Shown: positions 1 to 8,358, numbered from the stretch's first letter. The stretch is DNA of 64,000 nucleotides from Saccharopolyspora rhizosphaerae (GCF_003931915.1 NZ_RSAA01000004.1:62001-126000), one strand, 5' to 3'. Made by a program: numbers and translations. The notes: a model not told the origin generated them from the letters alone.

Positions 1-486
1 GTCGACGAGTCCCGGTGTCGCGCGCCGACCGGCCCGCTCGACGCACCGGTCACCCACAGCCGGAGCACCACCTGCGGCCAGTTCCGCCGCCCGCGCCGCG
101 TGCGCGGTGGCGCGCAGGATGTGCCCGACCTGGCTCGCTCGCGCCAGGGGGTGGAGGTACGCGGCAGCGGCGGCATCGCCGGCGGCGTGCGCAGCGTGCT
201 TCGCGGCTTCGGCGACGGCGTCCTTGGCCGCTCGGTGCGCGTCCACCGCCGCGACCCGCTGCAGCGTCGTCCGGTCAGCCCCCACCGCGAAGCTCCGAGC
301 AGCGTCGACGGCGACCCGAGGCCTCGGGTCGCCGGGACGGTCTGCCTCGAAGAGCTGCAACACCTCCCCAGCGCTCCCCGCGGCGAACCGAGCCACCACC
401 CGCAGGTCGTCCATGCTCAACTCGACGTCCCCAGGCCCGATCCCATGCCCGCATGCTCCCAGCAGGACAGTCGAACGCGCGGACAT
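1..486 (-). CDS. Imm5-like putative immunity protein, C-terminus cut by window edge
   Basis: The visible 162 residues begin at an ATG preceded by a GAGGA ribosome-binding site and run off the left edge without a stop. The reading contains an ELSMDDLRVVARFAAGSA segment, then alanine-rich helices with AAVDAHRAAKDAV and YLHPLARASQVGHILRA. These resemble the actinobacterial family annotated as 'putative immunity protein' (Imm5-like), an all-helical cytosolic protein of unproved function. The gene starts 11 bases downstream of the sortase stop, so excalibur protein, sortase and this gene look like one operon. The family name is recalled from pattern, not searched. No toxin gene is visible in the window, so a true immunity role is only a label. 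Confidence 0.75.
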   Translation of the reverse strand, partial: MSARSTVLLGACGHGIGPGDVELSMDDLRVVARFAAGSAGEVLQLFEADRPGDPRPRVAVDAARSFAVGADRTTLQRVAAVDAHRAAKDAVAEAAKHAAHAAGDAAAAAYLHPLARASQVGHILRATAHAARAAELAAGGAPAVGDRCVERAGRRATPGLVD

Positions 487-497
487 CACCGCAGTCC

Positions 498-1121
498 TCA
501 GCCCGTGCGTCGCGCGAACACGACGACGTTGGCGAGGTAGCGACCACCTGCGGCGTCGAACCGGCCGCCACAGGTGATGAGCCGGAGCTCCGGCAGAGCG
601 GTGGCCCCGTAGACGGACCCGGTGGGGAACTCGTCCTTCGGGTGCTCCTCGACCCGGTACGTGGTGAAGACCGCCGACGTCCCATCAGCTCGGTCGATGA
701 CCACCTCGGTTCCCTCGCTGAGCTTCGGGATCCGGTAGAAGACGGCCGGGCCGACCGAGGTGTCCACATGACCGGCGATCACCGCCGGCCCCCTCTCCCC
801 CGGCTCTGGACCGTTCCGCCACCAGCCCGCGACCTCACCCGTGTCGGGAGGGATCAACGCGCCGCGGGAATCGACGTCGAGCGGAACGACAGGAGCATCG
901 ATGCCAGCGTCGGAGATGCGAACCCTGCTCGGCTCAGCGGCAGGACGCCCTTCCAGCTCCGGCCAGTCGCTCTCGACCGCCACGCGTGCAGCACGGTTCG
1001 GGAGGTGAGCACTGCCGTCACTTCCCTGGCACCCGGCCAGCAGGAGCACCAGGAGGGAGCAGGCGCCGGCGACACCAGCGCCCACCCTCCTCGAGCTCTT
1101 CGGACCTTCAAGCGTTCTCAC
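498..1121 (-). CDS. Class F sortase (membrane or lipid anchored)
   Basis: A 207-residue transpeptidase-type protein acting outside the membrane on cell-wall-anchored substrates. Residues about 13-32 form a hydrophobic segment ending in LLAGC, which could be a lipobox or simply the membrane anchor. The sortase fold follows: the catalytic histidine is in VIAGHVDT, the cysteine in LRLITCGG (the TLxTC-type motif), and the arginine near the C-terminus in VVFARR. The GTG start overlaps the stop of the upstream excalibur gene (GTGA), indicating translational coupling. Class F sortases are usual in actinobacteria and often stand alone. Here the coupled upstream protein with a C-terminal membrane segment is the obvious candidate substrate, which is an inference. 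Confidence 0.9.
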   Translation of the reverse strand: MRTLEGPKSSRRVGAGVAGACSLLVLLLAGCQGSDGSAHLPNRAARVAVESDWPELEGRPAAEPSRVRISDAGIDAPVVPLDVDSRGALIPPDTGEVAGWWRNGPEPGERGPAVIAGHVDTSVGPAVFYRIPKLSEGTEVVIDRADGTSAVFTTYRVEEHPKDEFPTGSVYGATALPELRLITCGGRFDAAGGRYLANVVVFARRTG

Positions 1122-1549
1122 TCCGCGGAGCTCGCCCGGCGGTGCCGAACCAGGGCGCCTCCAGCAGTCAGCAGCACGGCGCCGGCGAGACCGACGGGCA
1201 CGACATGAGATCCGCTCTCAGCCGTTCCGCCGTGCCCGGTTTCCACACCGCCGGTCGGTGGCGTCCCCGAATCCTCATCACCGCTGGTCGTCACCCCGGA
1301 CGGCGCGTCGGCCGACCCTTCGGCAGGCGCAGCGGCCTCCGCACCACCTCCGAGAGATTCGCAGGCCATGCCGTCGCTGTCGGCGTCCAGGCGCTCGGGA
1401 TCTCCAGGCTGCGCCTCGAACGCGGCTTGAGCTTCTTGGCGGTTCGCGAAATCAGGGCAATCCCGGTCTTGCGCAAGAGCGGTTCCGGGAAGCGTGAGGA
1501 GGGACGCGGTTCCGAGGGCGGCCACCGCGAGTGAGGCACGACGAATCAT
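1118..1549 (-). CDS. Secreted excalibur calcium-binding domain protein with C-terminal membrane anchor
   Basis: This 143-residue exported protein starts at an ATG with a strong GGAGG site; a longer upstream reading lacks such a site. Residues 1-25 form a signal peptide ending LPGTALAQ. The excalibur domain follows, with DRDCPDFANRQEAQAAF and the DADSDGMACE loop (DxDxDGxxCE, a predicted calcium-binding motif with its two cysteines). A Gly/Ser/Thr-rich linker holding TPPTGG leads to a C-terminal hydrophobic helix and basic RHRR tail, the usual layout of a wall-sorted protein though without a textbook LPxTG. It overlaps the class F sortase start, so it may be that enzyme's substrate. Confidence 0.85.
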   Translation of the reverse strand: MIRRASLAVAALGTASLLTLPGTALAQDRDCPDFANRQEAQAAFEAQPGDPERLDADSDGMACESLGGGAEAAAPAEGSADAPSGVTTSGDEDSGTPPTGGVETGHGGTAESGSHVVPVGLAGAVLLTAGGALVRHRRASSAE

Positions 1550-1771
1550 CTCGACCTCCACAGCATCGGGTTGTACGACCCAGTCGCGGCGAGAACGTAT
1601 TCCCGGCGAAGAGGTGGTCACCACCCGACCGGCACCTACAAGGACGCCATTCCTGAACGGGATTTCACCCGGACGGTGCGAACCGCGTTTGAGCAGCCGA
1701 GAACCGTCCATTCCGCCGCAACGCCCAGCACCCGAAGTGAACGGGTGTCACGTCACGAACGCCTCTGCAGG

Positions 1772-2296
1772 TCAGGCGCGGTCGTGGGAGTGCTGCACGG
1801 TTGTGCGCCAGAAGTCGAGGAAGTGGCGTTCGAGACCGATGCCCATCTCGAGGGCCAGCGCGATACCGCGCGGGCTGTCCTCGGAGAGGCCCGCCCGGGT
1901 TTCCTCGTACTCCCGCAGCTTCTCCTCGTGCAGGGCGATCTGGTCGGCCGCGAGCGCCTCGGGGTCGGCGCCGAAGAACAGCTTGAGCGTGGCGGGGTCG
2001 TGGACCTCGCAGAGGTCGCGCACCGGTTCAGCCCTCCACCGGTCCAGCTCCGCTCGTCCCTCCTCGCTGAGCGTGTACCTGCGGCGGCGACGACCGGTTT
2101 CCTCCCGCTCCTCGTGGAGGAGTCCGGCTTCGGCCAGACGGGAGGTCTCGCTGTAGAGCTGCGTGTGGGGCAGCGACCAGAAGTTCACCACGCTCTGCCC
2201 GGCCACCCGCTTGAGGTCGTAAGCGGTCGCGGGTTGGAACGCCTCGATCAAGCCCAGGACCACGTACGACGCATTCGTGAGGCGAACCGTTGACAT
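1772..2296 (-). CDS. PadR family transcriptional repressor
   Basis: A 174-residue PadR protein. The N-terminal winged helix (residues about 1-85) carries LTNASYVVLGLIEAFQPATAYDLK and the family signature WSLPHTQLYSETSRLAEAGLL, then a basic RRRRRYTLSEEG wing. The C-terminal half is the Vir-like helical dimerisation domain. It is divergent from the carotenoid oxygenase with 73 bases between the two starts, and that gap holds three evenly spaced palindromes that are the likely operator. PadR repressors normally control the adjacent gene and themselves and release DNA on binding a small aromatic or drug-like ligand. The ligand here is unknown; an apocarotenoid or related aromatic is a guess from the neighbour. 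Confidence 0.9.
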   Translation of the reverse strand: MSTVRLTNASYVVLGLIEAFQPATAYDLKRVAGQSVVNFWSLPHTQLYSETSRLAEAGLLHEEREETGRRRRRYTLSEEGRAELDRWRAEPVRDLCEVHDPATLKLFFGADPEALAADQIALHEEKLREYEETRAGLSEDSPRGIALALEMGIGLERHFLDFWRTTVQHSHDRA

Positions 2297-2320
2297 GCCG
2301 GACACCCTACCGTACCTTCC

Positions 2321-2358
2321 GAATCGTTCGTATAGAACCATTCGACTCGAACCATTCG
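2321..2358. promoter_or_regulatory. Three tandem palindromes, probable PadR operator
   Basis: GAATCGTTCG at 2321, GAACCATTCG at 2335 and GAACCATTCG at 2349 form three half-palindromic boxes of the form GAA-N3-TTCG with an exact 14-base period. They fill the divergent intergenic space between the padR start (2296) and the oxygenase start (2370). The last box ends 11 bases before the oxygenase start, so a bound repressor would block transcription or initiation. The assignment to PadR is inferred from position. Confidence 0.6.
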
Positions 2359-2369
2359 AGGTGAACGAC

Positions 2370-3764
2370 ATGGTCACCACCCCCCGTCCCGCCGACCTCG
2401 GACTCACCACCCTCGACGACGAGATCACCGTGGACGCACTGCCGGTCGAGGGCGACATCCCCTCATGGCTGTCCGGGAACCTGCTACGCACCGGCCCGGC
2501 CACGTGGCAGGCGGGCTCCACCGCGCTGCGCCACTGGTTCGACGGGCTGGCGATGCTGCACAGCTTCACCGTCAGCGGCGGCACGGTTTCCTACACGAAC
2601 AAGTACCTCGGCAGCACGACCTACCGCTCGACGGAGGAGGCCGGGAAGCTCACCCACGGCCAGTTCGCCACCGACCCGTGCCGCTCGATCTTCCAGCGCG
2701 TCCAGGCCGCGTTCTCCGGCACGACCACCGACAACGCCAACGTCAACGTGGCCAAGCTCGGCGAGCGGTTCCTCGCGTTGACCGAAGGTTCGCTCCCGGT
2801 CGAGTTCGACCAGCGCACTTTGGAAGCTGCGGGCGTCGCCCCGTACCGGGCTCCGGGACAGCTCACCACCGCGCACCCGCACTACGACTCCGGCGCGATG
2901 CTCAACTACGCGGCCAAGCTGGGCCCGCGCAGCTCCTACCGCTTCTACCGGGTCGACGAACGCGGCACAGAGGTCGTCGCATCGATCCCGGTCCGACACC
3001 CGGCCTACATGCACTCGTTCGGGATGACCGAGCGCTGGTTCGTGCTCGTCGAGTTCCCGCTGGTGGTGGAGCCGGCGGCACTCGCGCTCTCCGGGAAGCC
3101 GTTCATCGAGAACTACCGCTGGGAACCAGAACGCGGCACCCGGGTCACGCTCGTCGACCGGCGGACCGGCGAGGTGGGCGCGCGGCGCACGCTCGAGCCG
3201 TTCTTCGCCTTCCACCACGTCAACGCCTACGAAGACGGCTCGGACGTCGTCGTGGACCTGTGCGCCTACGAGGACACGCAGATCATCCAGGACCTCTACC
3301 TCGACCGGATGCACGAGATCATGCACGACGACGCGCAGGACTTCGCGCGCTCGCACCTGAAGCGGCTGCGGTTGAGCAGCAACGGTGCCGCGTCCGAGCA
3401 GGTCTGCGACACCACGATCGACCTGCCCCGCATCAACGGCCGCCGCGCGAGGCTGCCGCACCGCTACGTCTGGGGAGTCGGCAACCGTCACGGGTGGATC
3501 GACCAGCTCGTCAAGATCGACACCACGGACGGTTCCTCACTCTCCTGGTACGAGCCCGACCAGCACCCGAGCGAGCCGGTCTTCGTCAGCCGACCTGGCG
3601 CCGACCGCGAGGACGACGGCGTGCTGCTGTCGGTCGTGCTCGACGTCCAGCGCGGGCGTTCGGCGCTGCTCGTCCTCGACGCCGGCACCCTGCGCCCACT
3701 CGCCCGCGCTGCCGTGCCGCACCACATCCCGTACCAACTCCACGGCCAGTTCAGCAGGGACTAG
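2370..3764 (+). CDS. Carotenoid oxygenase (RPE65 family)
   Basis: A 464-residue iron(II) dioxygenase of the carotenoid/stilbene cleavage family, predicted cytosolic or membrane-associated and cleaving a conjugated double bond to give aldehydes. The seven-bladed propeller's four iron-binding histidines fall in the expected contexts: TTAHPHYD (about residue 168), MHSFGMTE (about 214), FHHVNAY (about 281) and QLHGQF (about 457). The N-terminal IPSWLSGNLLRTGPATW is also typical. The ATG at 2370 is preferred over earlier codons because the family begins here and GAGGTGAACGAC precedes it. It is divergent from a PadR gene and followed by a strong terminator. The substrate cannot be read from sequence; no carotenoid synthesis genes are in the window. 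Confidence 0.93.
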   Translation: MVTTPRPADLGLTTLDDEITVDALPVEGDIPSWLSGNLLRTGPATWQAGSTALRHWFDGLAMLHSFTVSGGTVSYTNKYLGSTTYRSTEEAGKLTHGQFATDPCRSIFQRVQAAFSGTTTDNANVNVAKLGERFLALTEGSLPVEFDQRTLEAAGVAPYRAPGQLTTAHPHYDSGAMLNYAAKLGPRSSYRFYRVDERGTEVVASIPVRHPAYMHSFGMTERWFVLVEFPLVVEPAALALSGKPFIENYRWEPERGTRVTLVDRRTGEVGARRTLEPFFAFHHVNAYEDGSDVVVDLCAYEDTQIIQDLYLDRMHEIMHDDAQDFARSHLKRLRLSSNGAASEQVCDTTIDLPRINGRRARLPHRYVWGVGNRHGWIDQLVKIDTTDGSSLSWYEPDQHPSEPVFVSRPGADREDDGVLLSVVLDVQRGRSALLVLDAGTLRPLARAAVPHHIPYQLHGQFSRD

Positions 3765-3770
3765 ATCGCA

Positions 3771-3798
3771 GTTGGTGGGCGCGGTCGCGCCCACCAAC
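3771..3798 (+). terminator. Hairpin terminator after carotenoid oxygenase
   Basis: GTTGGTGGGCGCG and its exact reverse complement CGCGCCCACCAAC flank two bases, a 13-bp near-continuous palindrome seven bases after the oxygenase stop. No U tract follows, as is common for actinobacterial terminators. Confidence 0.75.
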
Positions 3799-3868
3799 CC
3801 CTCGCCCGACGTGGTCATGTCAGGGCTGACCGGGATTCACCACCCGAGCCGTGGGTAACCGTCGGTGC

Positions 3869-4654
3869 ATGAAGGCACACGGCAACGTCCGCTCCACTGG
3901 CTCCTGCCGGAGCCTGCCCGCGGCCATCGGCATCGGTGTCGCCAGCGGAGCAGCAGCTGCGCTCAGCCTGCTGGCGAGCCGCAAGGTGGCGGCGACCATG
4001 AAGGTCGGCAGAGGACACCCGCCGTTGCACCGGGCGCTCGACCTCGCCTCCGGCCTCATGCAGCCGAAGTACCCGTTGGCGGCCATGAGCACCTACCTCA
4101 ACGGCCTGCACATGTACGCCGACGAGATGGGGCGTCAGGTCGAGGCCACGCACTTCTGCGTCCACCTGCGCCACGACCTGCACCAGTGCGTGATCTTCGA
4201 CCGCAACGCGCCGGACGCCCGCCTCATCGGGATCGAGTACATCATCAGCGAGGAACGCTTCCGCGCACTCCCCGACGAGGAGAAGCAGCTCTGGCACAGC
4301 CACCACTACGAGGTGAAGTCCGGCGTGCTGGCCGCCCCCGGCGTCCCGGAAATCGCCGAGCACACCTACTTCCAAGACCTGGTGAGCACCTACGGGAAGA
4401 CGTTCCACACCTGGCAGTACGACCGCGACGACTTCCCCTACGGCATCCCGCAACTGATGATGGCCATGACCGGAGACGGCCAGGCCGACGAGGAACTGGT
4501 CCGCGAGCGCGACCAGGCCCTCGGCATCTCCACCTCCCACAAGCGCGAACACCGAGCCGACATCCCCGCGCCGGAAGTCGCCCCAGGCGCCAACTGCTGG
4601 GAAAGCGGCCGCTCCGTGCAAACCCGCCTGGAACAAGTTGACTTCAAGCGGTGA
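3869..4654 (+). CDS. OBAP family protein (DUF1264)
   Basis: About 261 residues from the ATG at 3869; a GTG at 3851 gives six more residues and neither has a strong Shine-Dalgarno, so the start is uncertain. An alanine-rich stretch near residues 15-40 (AIGIGVASGAAAALSLL) may be a signal or anchor. The rest matches DUF1264/oil-body-associated protein homologues, with GLHMYADEMGRQVEATHFCVHL, QCVIFDRN, LIGIEYIISEERF, WHSHHYEVKSG and YGKTFHTWQYDRDD. The family is known from plant seed lipid bodies and is scattered in bacteria; its biochemical activity is unknown. It stands alone between a terminator and a convergent sulfur operon. Confidence 0.85.
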   Translation: MKAHGNVRSTGSCRSLPAAIGIGVASGAAAALSLLASRKVAATMKVGRGHPPLHRALDLASGLMQPKYPLAAMSTYLNGLHMYADEMGRQVEATHFCVHLRHDLHQCVIFDRNAPDARLIGIEYIISEERFRALPDEEKQLWHSHHYEVKSGVLAAPGVPEIAEHTYFQDLVSTYGKTFHTWQYDRDDFPYGIPQLMMAMTGDGQADEELVRERDQALGISTSHKREHRADIPAPEVAPGANCWESGRSVQTRLEQVDFKR

Positions 4655-4757
4655 ACCGCCGCGCCCAGGAGCACGCGTGGTCGTCGATGTCGGTTCGATC
4701 GATCCCCTCGCAGTGCCGACGACACCTGCCGAGGTAGCAACCCGCGGAGGTGCGCTG

Positions 4758-5546
4758 TCAGCCCACAACCGAAGGGTTGATGACGGCGGCCGCGGCCACG
4801 AAAGCTGCGACTGCCAGGACGACGAAGGCGAACCATCGGCGGACCGTGGCGGGGTTCAGCTTCGTGGACCACCGGGCGGCCATGACCGAGATGACCAGCG
4901 CGGTGCCGGCGAACAAGAGCAGCACGGGGAAGTCGATGGTGTCGGCGGTCCCGACATGGGCGATCATCCCCGAAACCGAGTTGATCAGCACCACCACCAG
5001 CGACGTCGCCACGGCCTGCTGCGCCCCCAGGCCGAGCAGCAAGCTCAGGGCCGGGACGATGATGAAACCGCCCCCGACGCCGAGCAACCCGGTGAGCAGG
5101 CCGACGGACGCACCGGCGAGCACGGACTTGGGAAGGCAGGTGCGCCAGTTGATCCCACCTTGGTGGGTGCGGCAGGCTCCGGAGTGGTTGTCGCCGCCAC
5201 GCACCATCCGCACCGCGACGACGACCATGAGCGCGGCGAAGGCCAGCAGCAGCCAGCGTTGCGGGAAGAGCTTGCCGAGCGAGGCACCGGCGAAGGTCGC
5301 GGGGATGCCGGCCGCGCCGAAGACCAGCGCGACGGGCCACCGCACCGCGCTGCGCCGCTGACGGGGCAGCACGGCCCCCAGCGAGGACAGCGCGACGACG
5401 GCGAGCGAGGTGGGAATCGCCGTGTGCAGGGGCTGTCCGACGCCGTAGACCAAGGCCGGCACGGCGAGGATCGATCCCCCGGCTCCGAGCAGGCCCAGGG
5501 CCAGTCCGATCACCGCGCCGAACACCGCTGCCAACAACGAATCCAC
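4758..5546 (-). CDS. TauE/SafE family sulfite/anion exporter
   Basis: A 262-residue integral membrane protein with about eight transmembrane helices in two repeats. Each half has the family's Gly-rich loop, GLLGAGGSILAVPALV near residue 20 and TGLLGVGGGFIIVPALSLL near residue 155. A short hydrophilic insert with two cysteines (SGACRTHQGG...TCLPKS) sits between the halves, exposed to one side of the membrane. Proteins of this family move sulfite, thiosulfate or organosulfonates. It is the last gene of the persulfide operon, so the likely cargo is sulfite or thiosulfate made by the upstream dioxygenase and rhodaneses. Start GTG at 5546, 68 bases after the preceding gene. Confidence 0.9.
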   Translation of the reverse strand: MDSLLAAVFGAVIGLALGLLGAGGSILAVPALVYGVGQPLHTAIPTSLAVVALSSLGAVLPRQRRSAVRWPVALVFGAAGIPATFAGASLGKLFPQRWLLLAFAALMVVVAVRMVRGGDNHSGACRTHQGGINWRTCLPKSVLAGASVGLLTGLLGVGGGFIIVPALSLLLGLGAQQAVATSLVVVLINSVSGMIAHVGTADTIDFPVLLLFAGTALVISVMAARWSTKLNPATVRRWFAFVVLAVAAFVAAAAVINPSVVG

Positions 5547-5614
5547 CTACCCCTGGAGCGGCGTCATCCACCGCTGCCCACGACACCGTGCACGCACTCG
5601 CCTGAGATCCACCC

Positions 5615-6193
5615 TCATCCCCGACCACCTGTCAGGGCCGCGACCACGGCACGACCGTCGGTGCGGGGTGTGCGGTTGTGGGGCAGCAATCCGAGGACGC
5701 GGGCCATGGCGCAGGTGTTGGTCACCGCTGCGAAGGTCAAGCCCCCGCCGACGAACCCGGCGATCCACTTCAGAGGGTCGTAGGCGGTGCTGGCCACCAC
5801 GCCGGTGAGCACGAGCAGTCCGGCGGCCAACCGCACCTGCCGCTCCAAGGCCCAGGTTCCGCGCCCCTGGTCGAGCTCGCCTCCTTGCTGCTGCCAGCCG
5901 GAGATGCCGCCGCTCAGCACGCTGATCCGTCTCAGACCGGCGTTCTCCAGGAGGGTGCGGGCCTGCTCCGCGCGGCCCCCCGATGCGCACACCAGCACCA
6001 CCGGATCACCGTGCTGCGCGGTCAGTTCCTCGCGGTGCTCCCGCAGCAGGTCGAGGGGGACGTTGTCGGAGCCCGGGATGTGCGAGGCCGCGAACTCGCC
6101 GGGCGTGCGCACGTCGATCAACCGGGTCCGGGGCTCGGCCTCGCGCAAGGCGAGGACCTGGGCTGTGTCAACGCTGGGCAGGGCATGGGTCAT
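5615..6193 (-). CDS. Rhodanese with C-terminal DUF2892 membrane domain
   Basis: A 192-residue two-part protein. Residues about 8-105 are a rhodanese domain with RLIDVRTPGEFAASHIPGS and the active loop VLVCASGGRAEQA, whose cysteine would carry the persulfide. Residues about 118-165 contain two hydrophobic helices of the DUF2892 type (LAAGLLVLTGVVAS; KWIAGFVGGGLTFAAV). This arrangement tethers sulfur transfer to the membrane, next to the TauE/SafE exporter gene that follows. The ATG at 6193 follows a GGAGG site; upstream in-frame sequence is arginine-rich and looks non-coding. It lies 38 bases after the dioxygenase-rhodanese stop in the same operon. Confidence 0.9.
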   Translation of the reverse strand: MTHALPSVDTAQVLALREAEPRTRLIDVRTPGEFAASHIPGSDNVPLDLLREHREELTAQHGDPVVLVCASGGRAEQARTLLENAGLRRISVLSGGISGWQQQGGELDQGRGTWALERQVRLAAGLLVLTGVVASTAYDPLKWIAGFVGGGLTFAAVTNTCAMARVLGLLPHNRTPRTDGRAVVAALTGGRG

Positions 6194-6231
6194 CGCCGGG
6201 GAAACCTCCACGATCGGTCCCGATGTCGGTG

Positions 6232-7656
6232 TCAGTGGTCGTCGTTCATCGGCACGCCGACCTCGGCGGCGGCGCCGAACTCGTCGTCGACGAGCACCAC
6301 CGTGCGGCCGTCCGCTTCGAGCAGCGAAGCCGCGGCCGTGGCGCGGTACCCGCTGCCGCAGTGCACCCACACCGCACCCGGGGGCACTTCACCGAGCCGG
6401 TCCTTGAGCTCGTAGAGCGGGATGTGCACCGCACCGGTCACGTGGCGCGCGGTGAACTCGTTGTGGGTCCGCACGTCCAGCACCACCTCGGGCGCCGGAA
6501 GACCGCGTGCTCCACCGCTGAGCGCCGATGCCAGGTCGGCGAACTCGGCCGCCGGTGTGCTGCGCAGCTGCCCGGGATCGGCCGCCAGGTCTTCGGGAGC
6601 TCCCACGGCCGCTGCCGCGAACTTGTCGATACCGATGCGGGCCAACTCGCGCTGGGCCTCGGCGACCTGCTCGCGGGACTCGCCCAGCAACGTGATCGGG
6701 GCACCCCACTCGATCATCCAGCCCAGCCAGGTCGCCATGGGCCCGTCCAGGCCAAGACCGACGGTGCCCGCGAGGTGCGAGACCACGTAGGCCTTGCGGG
6801 AACGCAGATCGACCACCCACTCGCCGTGCTCCAAGCGGCGCCGCAGCTCCTCAGGCTCCGCGCGGGCCGGTTCGCGCAGGTCCAGCGGTTCGGGGCCGGT
6901 CGTGTTCTGCACGCCCATGTGCGCGTAGTAGGCCGGGTAGGCGTCCAGTCCTGCCAGGGTCTGCTCGACGAAATCGCCCTCGGCGAGGGTGAACACCGGG
7001 TTGCGCTGCTTCTGCTCGCCCAACGTCGCCGAATCCCCGGAAGCCTGCGTGGCCGAGCAGAAGCTGCCGAAACCGTGGGTCGGCCAGATCTGCGCACCGT
7101 CGGGCAGGGCCGACGCCAACTTCTGCGCGGACGCGTGCTGGTGCCGAGCGAGGTCCTCGCTGTGCTGTTCACCCAGCAGATCGGTGCGCCCGGTCGTGCC
7201 GAACAGCAGCGAGCCACCGGTGAACACGCCGACCGGGCCGTCGGTGCCTTCCAGCGCGTAGGACAGGTGGTGGTAGGTGTGCCCGGGCGTGGCCACCGCG
7301 CGCACCTGCATCCGCGGCGAGATCTCCACGAGGTCACCGTCGACCAGCGGGCGTCGGTCGAACGGCACCTCGTCGGCAGCCGCCAAGCCGTACTCGGCAC
7401 CGGTCAGGCGGGCCAGTTCCAAGCCACCGGAGACGTAGTCGTTGTGCACGTGGGTTTCCAGCACCAGGGCGATCCGCACACCCAACCGCCCAGCGGCGGC
7501 GATCATCCGGTCCACGTCCCGCTGCGGATCGACCACCACGGCCACCTCACCATCAGTGGCCAGATAGCTGCGGTCCCCCAGCGACGACGTCTCGACCACC
7601 TCAACCGCGAGGCCGACCAAGCGGTCCTCCTGCTTCACCACATCCGCTGCCGTCAC
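6232..7656 (-). CDS. Persulfide dioxygenase-rhodanese fusion (MBL fold)
   Basis: A 474-residue protein. Residues about 15-240 are a metallo-beta-lactamase-fold persulfide dioxygenase with LETHVHNDYVSGG (first iron ligands), ATPGHTYHHLSY and GGSLLFGTTGRTDLL, and later WPTHGFGSFC. It would oxidise glutathione- or low-molecular-weight thiol persulfide to sulfite. Two rhodanese-like domains follow: the first (about 275-360) has no cysteine in its loop and appears catalytically dead, the second (about 380-465) has WVHCGSGYRATAAA. The GTG start overlaps the upstream rhodanese stop (GTGA) and has an AAAGGAG site, so the two are coupled. Control is probably by the CstR-type protein through the operator at 7989-8004. 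Confidence 0.92.
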   Translation of the reverse strand: MTAADVVKQEDRLVGLAVEVVETSSLGDRSYLATDGEVAVVVDPQRDVDRMIAAAGRLGVRIALVLETHVHNDYVSGGLELARLTGAEYGLAAADEVPFDRRPLVDGDLVEISPRMQVRAVATPGHTYHHLSYALEGTDGPVGVFTGGSLLFGTTGRTDLLGEQHSEDLARHQHASAQKLASALPDGAQIWPTHGFGSFCSATQASGDSATLGEQKQRNPVFTLAEGDFVEQTLAGLDAYPAYYAHMGVQNTTGPEPLDLREPARAEPEELRRRLEHGEWVVDLRSRKAYVVSHLAGTVGLGLDGPMATWLGWMIEWGAPITLLGESREQVAEAQRELARIGIDKFAAAAVGAPEDLAADPGQLRSTPAAEFADLASALSGGARGLPAPEVVLDVRTHNEFTARHVTGAVHIPLYELKDRLGEVPPGAVWVHCGSGYRATAAASLLEADGRTVVLVDDEFGAAAEVGVPMNDDH

Positions 7657-7976
7657 TGCCGCGCACTCCTTTCCACCGGATGTCCTGCTTCGATCCACCC
7701 CGCTGTCCCGCCGGACACCGAGACCGCTCTCCCACCTGCGGCGTTGATCGCCCCAGCAGCCTTCGCGCTGCGTCCTCCTGAGTGGCAGATGACGTAGCAC
7801 TCCTGCTCCGCGAAGCTCTGCGGCGCAGCGAGCACCTCGCCCAGCGGCACGTTCACAGCACCCGGCACATGCCCCGAGTCGAACTCCTCAGGTTCACGCA
7901 CGTCCACCAACCGGGTAGCCCGTCGCCAGGTACCCGCGAACACATCAACACTCACTTCCGGCACTTGCTCCACCAC
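7653..7976 (-). CDS. Single-domain rhodanese (sulfurtransferase)
   Basis: A 107-residue cytosolic rhodanese. It has RLVDVREPEEFDSGHVPGAVNVPL near the N-terminus and the active-site loop ECYVICHSGGRSAKAA (cysteine near residue 64), followed by VSGGTAGWIEAG. It would pass sulfane sulfur to thiosulfate or other acceptors. The GTG start has an AGGAG site, and 13 bases upstream lies the AAACCCCCGGGGGTAT operator, so this is the first structural gene of the sulfur operon. Its stop overlaps the GTG of the dioxygenase-rhodanese. Three rhodanese-bearing genes in one operon suggest a relay between soluble, fused and membrane forms. Confidence 0.93.
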   Translation of the reverse strand: MVEQVPEVSVDVFAGTWRRATRLVDVREPEEFDSGHVPGAVNVPLGEVLAAPQSFAEQECYVICHSGGRSAKAAGAINAAGGRAVSVSGGTAGWIEAGHPVERSARQ

Positions 7977-7988
7977 GACGTTCTCCTG

Positions 7989-8004
7989 AAACCCCCGGGG
8001 GTAT
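7989..8004. promoter_or_regulatory. CstR/CsoR-type operator upstream of the sulfur operon
   Basis: AAACCCCCGGGGGTAT, a palindrome with the run of C then G typical of CsoR/CstR operators, lies 13 bases upstream of the rhodanese start. The same 16 bases recur at 8359-8374 upstream of the regulator gene. Assignment to the neighbouring regulator is by family knowledge and position. Confidence 0.8.
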
Positions 8005-8054
8005 GTGACAGACGCACGGCGCCGCTCCGCTCGAGAACGACACCTCAGCCGCGC

Positions 8055-8345
<291 letters not shown>

Positions 8346-8358
8346 TCACCAACGTAGC

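Noticed and set aside
15-1208. Long plus-strand open frame
   Set aside because: Arg/Pro/Ala-rich shadow of the minus-strand sortase operon; the minus frame carries the family motifs.
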